Program-made: the position numbers and the translations under genes
Assembly (NCBI GenBank): GCA_947479995.1
Contig: CANKBT010000178.1
Location: forward strand, 1 to 6,555
Origin: Frankiaceae bacterium
GTDB taxonomy: Bacteria; Actinomycetota; Actinomycetes; Mycobacteriales; SCTD01
Reading direction: 5' to 3'
Length of the DNA stretch: 6,555 nt
Part shown: positions 1 through 4,965 of the stretch, piece after piece
How the letters are laid out: every line of letters begins with the position of its first letter
Position numbering within the stretch: position 1 is the first letter of the stretch
The notes under the pieces: generated by a model
What the model saw: only the letters and a program-made list of their open reading frames with translations
Database searches by the model: none
What the model was told of the DNA's origin: nothing

Positions 1-80
1 GGCTCCGGGTCCTGCCCGGCGTGGATGGCGAGCGTGTCGAAGCCGTACGTCGCGGGGTCCCAGTCGGTGTTGCGGCTCAT
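1..80 (-). CDS. metB: Cystathionine gamma-synthase family PLP enzyme, N-terminal fragment (left edge)
   Basis: On the minus strand an ATG at 80-78 opens 26 codons that run off the left edge, and nearly all end in G or C. The visible part contains YGFDTLAIHAGQDPEP, which is the N-terminal signature (GF-T-AIHAG-(Q/D)-P) of the Cys/Met-metabolism PLP-dependent transferases. In cystathionine gamma-synthase, this enzyme joins an activated homoserine ester to cysteine to make cystathionine for methionine synthesis. The PLP lysine and all substrate-deciding residues lie outside the window. Cystathionine gamma-lyase or O-succinylhomoserine sulfhydrylase share this N-terminus and cannot be excluded. 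The symbol rests on the nearby cbs gene and on the metB-cbs proximity I recall from mycobacteria. No Shine-Dalgarno is visible, and a TACCGT box ends 6 bases before the ATG, so the mRNA is probably leaderless. The family is a confident call; the exact enzyme is less sure. Confidence 0.7.
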   Translation of the reverse strand, partial: MSRNTDWDPATYGFDTLAIHAGQDPE

Positions 81-86
81 GCCGAG

Positions 87-92
87 ACGGTA
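87..92 (-). promoter_or_regulatory. Putative -10 box of the leftward metB-type gene (leaderless)
   Basis: Read on the minus strand this is TACCGT, matching the actinobacterial -10 consensus TAnnnT. Six bases separate it from the ATG at 80, so the expected +1 falls on or beside the start codon. No Shine-Dalgarno is visible, which agrees with a leaderless transcript. I see no good -35 hexamer. The assignment is inferred from motif and spacing. Confidence 0.45.
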
Positions 93-126
93 CGACGGCG
101 CGCGGTCGGCCCGTGCCGTCCGGCAG

Positions 127-132
127 TACGGT
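127..132 (+). promoter_or_regulatory. Putative -10 box of the LuxR regulator gene (leaderless)
   Basis: TACGGT matches the TAnnnT -10 consensus and ends 5 bases before the ATG at 138, placing +1 at about the A of the start codon. There is no Shine-Dalgarno upstream of that ATG. The box mirrors the one at 87-92 on the other strand. No convincing -35 element is seen. Confidence 0.45.
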
Positions 133-137
133 CCGGC

Positions 138-3100
138 ATGGCCCTGGTCGAGCGGGAGCGGCCGCTCGCCGCGCTGCGCGAGGCAGCGCAGTCAGCGCTG
201 CGGGGGCCGGGCCGCCTGGCGCTGCTGTCCGGGGAGGCGGGCGCGGGCAAGACGTCCCTGGTCTCTGCGCTGCTCGACGCCCTGCCCGCGGGAACTCGCG
301 TGCTGCACGGTGCGTGCGACGACCTGGGGACGCCGCGCCCCTTGGCCCCGCTGCACGACTGGGCCGTCGACGAGCCGCCGCTGTGGACGGCCTTGCGCGA
401 GGGCGACCGGTCCGCCGTCTTCGGGGCCGCGCTCGAGGCACTCGGCCGCGGCCCGTGCGTCGCCGTGCTCGAGGACGTGCACTGGTCGGACGACGCGACG
501 CTCGACGTCGTCGCCGTGCTCGTGCGCCGGCTGGCTCGCACCCGCGCGCTGCTGGTGCTCACCCACCGCCCGGACGGCGCGGCGCCGGCCAGCCCTCTCG
601 CGGCGACGCTCGGTGCGCTCGCGAGCGCGCGTCCGCTGCGCGTCCCGCTGCTGCCGCTGAGCCGCGAGGCGGTCGCCCAGCTCGCGCGGGCCGCCGGCGG
701 CGTGCTCACCGAAGGCGGGCTGGAGGCCCTGCACGCGCGCACCGGGGGCAACGCCTTCTTCGTCGCCGAGTGCCTGGCCGCGCCCGACGCTGCGCTCCCG
801 GCGACAGTGCGCGACGTGGTGCTCGCGCGCACCGCTCGCCTCGACGCGGAGGGCCGACAGGCGGCGGCGTGCGTCGCGGTGTCCCCCGGCTCGACGCCGC
901 TGTGGCTGGCGCTCGCCGTCGGCGCCTCCAGCCGCGGCGTCGACCTGTGCGTGCGGCACGGGGTGCTCGTGCCCGTCGAGCAGGGCGTGCGCTTCCGGCA
1001 CGAGCTCGCCCGCCTGGCCGTGCTCGACGGCCTGCCGCCCGGGGAGCGCCGGGCGCTGCACGCGCGGGCCCTCGACGCCCTCGGCGACCCGCCGAGGGGC
1101 GAGCTGGACCACGCACGGTTGACGCACCACGCCGTCGGCTGCGACGACGCCGCCGCGGTCCGGCGGCACGCGCCGCAGGCGGCTGCCCTCGCGGAGGCGG
1201 CCGGGTCGCGCCGGCAGGCCGTCGCGCACCTCGAGCTCGCGCTCGACCACGCGGCACCCCTGCCCGCAGCGCAGCGCCTCGACCTGTGGTCACGGCTCGC
1301 CGAGCAGCGCGCGGCGCTCGGCCGGCACGCGGCGGCGGTGGCGGCCTACGCGCGGGCGCAGGCACTCGCCGCCGAGCTCGGGGACGACGAGACCGGTGGA
1401 CTGCTGCGCGCCCGGGCCTGGGCGCCGCTGAGCATGTCGGGCGACCTGGCCGGCGCCGAGCGCGCGGTGCGCGAGGCGCTGGCGGTGCTGGAGCCGCGAC
1501 CGCCGGGACCGGCGCTCGCCCTGGCCCTGGCGCAGCGCTGTGCGCACCACATGCTGGCGCGCGAGCTGCCCGAGGCCGAGCCGTGGGCTCGCCGGGCGAC
1601 CGAGCTGGCGCGAGGGCTCGGCGACGACGAGACCCTGGCCTACGCACTCGTCCAGGGCGGCGTCGCCCGGTGGATGGCGGGCCACGAGGACGGTCTCGCG
1701 CGGCTGCGCGACGGCATCGGCCTCGCGCGGCGGCGCGGCGCGGTGGCCCTCGTCGCGCAGGGGCTCAGCCAGATCGGCTCCGGCGGCGGCGAGGTGCGCC
1801 GCTACGCCGAGGCCGTGCCGGCGCTCGAGGAGTGCCTGGCGGTCGCCGAGCGGCACGAGCTCGGCAGCCGCGGCCGCTACGCCCGTGCCTGGCTGGCGCG
1901 CTGCCACCTGGACCTCGGCCGCTGGGACGCCGCCGCCGCCGGGCTGTCGGCCGTGCTGACCGCTGCCCTCGACGAGGGCATCACACGGCTCACCGCCCTC
2001 ACCGACCTCGGACGCCTGCGCGCGCGGCGGGGTGACCCCGACCCGTGGACACCGCTGGACGAGGCGCTCGCGCTGGCGCGCGCCACCGGCCACCTGCAGC
2101 GGCTCTGGCCCGTCCTGGCCGCCCGCGCCGAGGCCGCCGAGGCCGCCGGGCGCCTGGCCGCCCACCGAGACGAGCTGGCCGAGGGGCTCGCGCTGGCCGC
2201 CCGTGTGCGCCACCCCTGGGCGGTCGGCGAGCTGGCCGTCTGGCTCACCCGGTCCGGCGAGCGCGGCGTCCTCGCCGAGGACGCCGCGGAGCCCTGGGCG
2301 CTGCTGCTCGCCGGGCTCCACCGCGAGGCGGCGGCGGCGTGGGGGCAGCTCGGCTGCCCGTACGAGCGGGCAGTCGCCCTGGCGGCGTGCGAGGACGACG
2401 CAGCGCAGCGCGAGGCCCTCGCTGAGCTGCAGGCGCTCGGCGCGCAGCCGGCCCTGGACCGTCTCGTCGCGGCGCGCCGTGCGGCGGGGCGCCCGGTGCC
2501 GCGCGGGCCGAACGCCGCGACGCGCGGCACCCCCGCCGGCCTGACCGGCCGGGAGCTCGAGGTGCTGCGGCTCGTCGCGGCCGGGTGCAGCAACCCCGAG
2601 ATCGGTCGCCGGCTGCAGCTGAGCGCCAAGACCGTGGGCCACCACGTCTCGCACCTGCTCGCCAAGCTCGGCGCCCGCACCCGCGCGGAGGCCGTCGCCG
2701 CCGCCCTGCGCGCGGGCGTGCCGGTGCACGACCACGCCCCGCAGCCCTGGCACGGGTCGATCGCCCGATGTGCCGCAGGGGCGCCGCGTCGCACAGTCCG
2801 GGGGTCCGCACGCACCCCGCACGCAGGAGGAACGACATGCCCCGCTACCTGGTCGAACGCGCGCTCCCCGGCGCCGGCCGCCTCACCGCCGACGAGCTCC
2901 GCACGATCGCCGCCACGAGCAACGGCGTCCTGGCCGGCATGGGCGGCCGCGCCCAGTGGGTGCAGAGCTTCGTCAGCGACGACGCCATCACGTGCGTCTA
3001 CCTCGCCGAGAGCCCCGAGGCCGTGCGCGAGCACGCCGCCGCGGGCGGCTTCCCCGTCACCGGCATCCGGCAGGTCGGCGCCGTGCTCGACCCGTCGTCG

Positions 3101-3512
3101 GGTGAGCCCGCGTCGGCCTGACCGCCGCGGAGCCGCCGGCCGCCTCAGCGCGACCGGCGGCTCCGCGGCAGGCGCGCCGCGGGCGTCCGCGCCGGCGGCA
3201 CCTCGGTGCGGACGGCGTCGGGGCGGCACACCCGGCAGGGCGCGAGGCCGCGCACCGCGGCCTCCGCCGGCGTCAGCCGCCGCAGGTCGTCGCGCCCCTC
3301 CACCAGGCGGCTCGTCGAGGGCGGCGCGTGGGAGCTCGCGGTGCCCGCGACGACCAGGCCCGACAGGAGGGACGCGACTGCCGCCGCGCGGGCTCCCCAC
3401 CCGCGCCCGACCCCTGTGCGCACGGACCCTCCCCCGTGAGCACCGGTCCCTGTGGCGCTCACAGGGTGGTCTCGCCGGGGTCTCAGGACCTCCTCCCGGG
3501 GCGACCGGGTGA
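138..3512 (+). CDS. LAL-type LuxR family ATPase/HTH transcriptional regulator (functional part about 138-2765; frame lacks a stop until 3512)
   Basis: Probably a large ATP-binding LuxR-type (MalT/LAL-like) cytoplasmic transcription activator; its signal and targets are unknown. Residues numbered from Met at 138 show Walker A GEAGAGKT at 32-39, Walker B VLEDVHWSD at 110-118, and an Ala/Leu/Arg-rich helical TPR-like middle from about 350 to 790. A LuxR HTH begins at about residue 802 (LTGRELEVLRLVAAGCSNPE) and runs to about 865. In this family the HTH is normally C-terminal. Here the frame continues to a TGA at 3510-3512, crossing the whole DUF4242 gene and the antisense small gene. The 24 codons before 2766 all end in G or C; of the next 24, ten end in A or T. 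The real protein therefore probably ended near 2766, at about 876 residues. The ATG at 138 is chosen because the domain starts immediately and a -10 box sits 5 bases upstream. An earlier in-frame GTG at 21 would overlap the divergent metB-type gene. Family assignment is firm; the 3' end is doubtful. Confidence 0.85.
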   Translation: MALVERERPLAALREAAQSALRGPGRLALLSGEAGAGKTSLVSALLDALPAGTRVLHGACDDLGTPRPLAPLHDWAVDEPPLWTALREGDRSAVFGAALEALGRGPCVAVLEDVHWSDDATLDVVAVLVRRLARTRALLVLTHRPDGAAPASPLAATLGALASARPLRVPLLPLSREAVAQLARAAGGVLTEGGLEALHARTGGNAFFVAECLAAPDAALPATVRDVVLARTARLDAEGRQAAACVAVSPGSTPLWLALAVGASSRGVDLCVRHGVLVPVEQGVRFRHELARLAVLDGLPPGERRALHARALDALGDPPRGELDHARLTHHAVGCDDAAAVRRHAPQAAALAEAAGSRRQAVAHLELALDHAAPLPAAQRLDLWSRLAEQRAALGRHAAAVAAYARAQALAAELGDDETGGLLRARAWAPLSMSGDLAGAERAVREALAVLEPRPPGPALALALAQRCAHHMLARELPEAEPWARRATELARGLGDDETLAYALVQGGVARWMAGHEDGLARLRDGIGLARRRGAVALVAQGLSQIGSGGGEVRRYAEAVPALEECLAVAERHELGSRGRYARAWLARCHLDLGRWDAAAAGLSAVLTAALDEGITRLTALTDLGRLRARRGDPDPWTPLDEALALARATGHLQRLWPVLAARAEAAEAAGRLAAHRDELAEGLALAARVRHPWAVGELAVWLTRSGERGVLAEDAAEPWALLLAGLHREAAAAWGQLGCPYERAVALAACEDDAAQREALAELQALGAQPALDRLVAARRAAGRPVPRGPNAATRGTPAGLTGRELEVLRLVAAGCSNPEIGRRLQLSAKTVGHHVSHLLAKLGARTRAEAVAAALRAGVPVHDHAPQPWHGSIARCAAGAPRRTVRGSARTPHAGGTTCPATWSNARSPAPAASPPTSSARSPPRATASWPAWAAAPSGCRASSATTPSRASTSPRAPRPCASTPPRAASPSPASGRSAPCSTRRRVSPRRPDRRGAAGRLSATGGSAAGAPRASAPAAPRCGRRRGGTPGRARGRAPRPPPASAAAGRRAPPPGGSSRAARGSSRCPRRPGPTGGTRLPPRGLPTRARPLCARTLPREHRSLWRSQGGLAGVSGPPPGATG
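2837..3121 (+). CDS. DUF4242 domain small protein (SCO4226-like nickel-binding family)
   Basis: The product is a 94-residue cytoplasmic protein with no signal peptide or membrane segment. It begins MPRYLVERALPGAG and continues with TSNGVLAGMGGRAQWVQSFV, CVYLAESPEAVREHAAAGGF and a VLDP tail. This is the DUF4242 pattern across its full usual length, a small alpha/beta barrel-like fold. One Streptomyces member (SCO4226) is reported to bind nickel. I cannot tell whether this protein does, and its cellular role is unknown. The ATG at 2837 is preceded by a perfect AGGAGG at 2825-2830 with 6-base spacing, so the start is secure. It follows the LuxR gene on the same strand, 68 bases beyond that gene's probable true end. 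It may be co-transcribed with the regulator or translated from the same mRNA. A strong hairpin begins 3 bases after its stop. Confidence 0.85.
   Translation: MPRYLVERALPGAGRLTADELRTIAATSNGVLAGMGGRAQWVQSFVSDDAITCVYLAESPEAVREHAAAGGFPVTGIRQVGAVLDPSSGEPASA
3125..3168. terminator. Perfect 15-bp hairpin, probable bidirectional terminator
   Basis: The arms CCGCGGAGCCGCCGG (3125-3139) and CCGGCGGCTCCGCGG (3154-3168) are exact reverse complements with a 14-base loop. It starts 3 bases after the DUF4242 stop and lies between convergent genes, so it can serve both. There is no U-tract on either strand, which is common for high-GC actinobacterial terminators. The stop codon of the minus-strand gene (3147-3145) lies inside the loop, and one arm encodes that protein's last residues. 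Confidence 0.75.
3145..3423 (-). CDS. Small putative secreted protein with C-terminal CxxC (Ada-type metal-site-like) motif
   Basis: The product is a 92-residue protein of unknown function. The N-terminus looks like a Sec signal peptide: arginines in the first 12 residues, then a hydrophobic stretch AAAVASLLSGLVVAGTA, with likely cleavage near AGTASSHA. The mature part holds LRRLTPAEAAVRGLAPCRVC followed by RPD. This recalls the second half of Ada-like metal-binding domains (eeA...G..PC..C.P), but the usual upstream Cys partner is missing. The tail is Pro/Arg-rich. The GTG at 3423 is preferred because GGGGGAGGG (3435-3427) lies 3 bases upstream. Another in-frame GTG at 3462 has no ribosome site and would lengthen the n-region. 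Almost every codon ends in G or C in this frame, supporting a real gene. It lies 92 bases downstream of cbs on the same strand, so co-transcription is possible. No family name can be given with confidence. Confidence 0.65.
   Translation of the reverse strand: MRTGVGRGWGARAAAVASLLSGLVVAGTASSHAPPSTSRLVEGRDDLRRLTPAEAAVRGLAPCRVCRPDAVRTEVPPARTPAARLPRSRRSR
3448..3466. repeat. 7-bp inverted repeat between cbs and the small secreted-protein gene
   Basis: CCCTGTG (3448-3454) and CACAGGG (3460-3466) are exact reverse complements around a 5-base loop. It lies 24 bases upstream of the preferred GTG start of the minus-strand small gene, within the 92-base gap after cbs. It could be a weak attenuator or processing hairpin, or an operator. 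No U-tract follows and no TAnnnT box is seen in this gap. Confidence 0.4.
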
Positions 3513-3515
3513 CGC

Positions 3516-4889
3516 TCAGGCGTGGGCGAGGAAGCCGAGCAGGTCCGACCGGGTGACGATGCCGACGGGCTTGCCGCCGTCGAGCACGAGCAGGGCCGAC
3601 GCGCGCTCCAGCGCGGCGGTGGCCACGGAGATCGGCTCCCCCGAGCCGACGAGCGGCAGCGGCGGGCCCATGTGGCGCTCGAGCGGCTCGTCGAGCGCGG
3701 CGCGGTCGGCGAAGACGCGCTCGAGCAGCGAGCGGTCCTCGACGCTGCCCATCACCTCGGCGGCCATGACCGGCGGCTCGTGCTTGACGACCGGCATCTG
3801 CGAGACGCCGTACTCCCGCAGGGTGCTGATGGCCGTGCCGACCGTCTCCTCCGGGTGCACGTGCACCAGGTCGGGCAGCGCGCCGCCGGCCTTGGCCAGC
3901 AGCACCTCGCCGACCGTCGGCTGCGCCTCGTCGGTGCGCAGGAAGCCGTAGTCGGCCATCCACTCGTCGTTGAAGATCTTGCCGAGGTAGCCGCGGCCGG
4001 AGTCCGGCAGCAGCACGACGACGACGTCGTCCTCGGTGAGCTCCTCGCCGAGGCGCAGCGCCGCGGCGACCGCCAGGCCGCAAGAGCCGCCGACGAGCAG
4101 GGCCTCCTCGCGCGCCAGCCGGCGGGTGGTGAGGAAGGAGTCGCGGTCGCTCACGGCGATGATCCGGTCCGCGACGCCGCGGTCGTACGTCGTCGGCCAG
4201 AAGTCCTCGCCGACGCCCTCGACGAGGTACGGCCGGCCGGTGCCGCCGGAGTAGACCGAGCCCTCGGGGTCGGCGCCGATGACCTGCACGCGGCCGCCGG
4301 ACACCTCCTTGAGGTAGCGGCCGGTGCCGCTGATCGTGCCGCCGGTGCCGACGCCCGCCACGAAGTGCGTGATCCGCCCCTCGGTCTGCTCCCAGACCTC
4401 CGGCCCGGTCGACAGGTAGTGCGCCTCGGGGTTCTTCGGGTTGGAGTACTGGTCGGGCTTCCAGGCGCCGGGGATCTCCTGCGCCAGCCGCGCCGACACC
4501 GAGTAGTACGAGTCGGGGTGGTCCGGCGCGACGGCGCCCGGGCAGACGACGACCTCCGCGCCGTACGCCCGCAGCACGTTGATCTTCTCGGCGCTCATCT
4601 TGTCCGGCATGATGAACACGCACTTGTAGCCCCGGGCGTTGGCCACGAGGGCCAGCCCGACGCCGGTGTTGCCGCTGGTCGGCTCGACGATCGTCCCGCC
4701 CGGCTTCAGCAGCCCGGTGCGCTCGGCCTCCTCGACCATCGACAGCGCGATCCGGTCCTTCACCGACCCGCCCGGGTTGAGGTACTCGACCTTCGCGATC
4801 ACCTGCGGTCGCAGGTGGGCGGCCATGCGCGACAGCCGGACCAGCGGCGTGCCGCCGACCAGGTCGATGATGTTCTCGCTGACCTGCAC
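3516..4889 (-). CDS. cbs: Cystathionine beta-synthase
   Basis: This PLP enzyme condenses serine with homocysteine to give cystathionine, the first step of transsulfuration toward cysteine, in the cytoplasm. The 457 residues are close to the usual actinobacterial length. Fold-type II PLP core: NPGGSVKDR with the PLP lysine at about K44, TSGNTG at 71-76, the phosphate loop GTGGT at 181-185 and GGSCG at 267-271. PDSGRGYLGKIFNDEW at 295-310 is the hallmark of cystathionine beta-synthase rather than cysteine synthase. Two C-terminal CBS domains (about 335-457, with VSQMPVV and GKPVGIVTRSDLLGFLAHA) form a Bateman regulatory module. There is no N-terminal haem-binding extension, as expected in bacteria. 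The start is the GTG at 4889, which directly precedes the conserved SENIIDLVGGTPLVRL, with GAGAGG 7 bases upstream. It is divergent from the SGNH hydrolase gene. Some proteins of this type accept O-acetylserine, but the full domain set makes cystathionine beta-synthase the best call. Confidence 0.95.
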   Translation of the reverse strand: MQVSENIIDLVGGTPLVRLSRMAAHLRPQVIAKVEYLNPGGSVKDRIALSMVEEAERTGLLKPGGTIVEPTSGNTGVGLALVANARGYKCVFIMPDKMSAEKINVLRAYGAEVVVCPGAVAPDHPDSYYSVSARLAQEIPGAWKPDQYSNPKNPEAHYLSTGPEVWEQTEGRITHFVAGVGTGGTISGTGRYLKEVSGGRVQVIGADPEGSVYSGGTGRPYLVEGVGEDFWPTTYDRGVADRIIAVSDRDSFLTTRRLAREEALLVGGSCGLAVAAALRLGEELTEDDVVVVLLPDSGRGYLGKIFNDEWMADYGFLRTDEAQPTVGEVLLAKAGGALPDLVHVHPEETVGTAISTLREYGVSQMPVVKHEPPVMAAEVMGSVEDRSLLERVFADRAALDEPLERHMGPPLPLVGSGEPISVATAALERASALLVLDGGKPVGIVTRSDLLGFLAHA

Positions 4890-4916
4890 CTGCTGCCCTC
4901 TCGTCGTCGGATCGTC

Positions 4917-4922
4917 ACCGTA
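4917..4922 (-). promoter_or_regulatory. Putative -10 box of cbs
   Basis: On the minus strand this reads TACGGT, matching TAnnnT. It lies 27 bases before the GTG start, leaving a short leader that holds the GAGAGG ribosome site. It sits inside the 8-bp palindrome CCGTACGG (4918-4925). No clear -35 box is seen, so this is a motif-and-position inference. Confidence 0.35.
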
Positions 4923-4928
4923 CGGCGC

Positions 4929-4934
4929 TAGCGT
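4929..4934 (+). promoter_or_regulatory. Putative -10 box of the SGNH hydrolase gene
   Basis: TAGCGT fits TAnnnT and lies 31 bases before the GTG at 4966, leaving room for a short leader with the GGGAGG site at 4957-4962. It overlaps the palindrome CGCTAGCG (4926-4933) and is 6 bases from the opposing cbs box. The same hexamer precedes the thiolase gene. No convincing -35 is present. Confidence 0.35.
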
Positions 4935-4965
4935 CCGCCCCGGTCGTACGTCGAGGGGGAGGCGC

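Larger units (their letters stand above)
2766..3512 (+). other. Probably non-coding read-through tail of the LuxR frame (lost or mis-called stop at 2766-2768)
   Basis: The LuxR frame stays open here but no longer looks like coding sequence. G/C-ending codon use collapses exactly at CGA 2766-2768. The segment also covers a well-supported gene in frame +2 (2837-3121) and one on the minus strand (3145-3423), each with a ribosome site and strong codon bias. No single insertion or deletion helps, because the other two plus frames are also open from the HTH to beyond 3100. One base change, CGA to TGA at 2766, would end the protein 68 bases before the DUF4242 start. I infer either a real stop-loss mutation or a base-calling error. 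Confidence 0.65.

Noticed and set aside
21..137. In-frame N-terminal extension of the LuxR gene from the GTG at 21
   Set aside because: It overlaps the start of the divergent metB-type gene, carries no recognisable domain, and the family normally begins a few residues before the P-loop as it does from the ATG at 138.
2637..2840. Programmed frameshift joining LuxR to DUF4242
   Set aside because: The DUF4242 gene has its own ideal ribosome site and start, coding bias stops cleanly at 2766, and no slippery sequence is visible near that point.
2770..3105. Plus-strand frame +1 open frame over the DUF4242 gene
   Set aside because: The translation is Arg/His-rich noise. The +2 frame has AGGAGG, an ATG and a full DUF4242 domain.
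77..3400. Long minus-strand open frames opposite the LuxR gene
   Set aside because: They are low-complexity Arg/Ala/Gly/Pro-rich translations with no domain and no codon bias, as expected opposite a very GC-rich gene. The plus strand has clear ATPase and HTH motifs.
3502..3558. 13-bp direct repeat CGACCGGGTGACG at 3502-3514 and 3546-3558
   Set aside because: One copy encodes part of the cbs C-terminal VTRS segment and the other lies just past the stop. With a single pair and no flanking mobile-element features, chance in GC-rich sequence is the simplest explanation.
3424..4623. Upstream extension of the small minus-strand gene through cbs in another frame
   Set aside because: The upstream part is an out-of-frame shadow of cbs. 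Good codon bias and a ribosome site begin only at the GTG at 3423.
3522..4931. Plus-strand 469-codon open frame opposite cbs
   Set aside because: It is a mirror of the strongly supported cbs gene and its translation shows no family motif.
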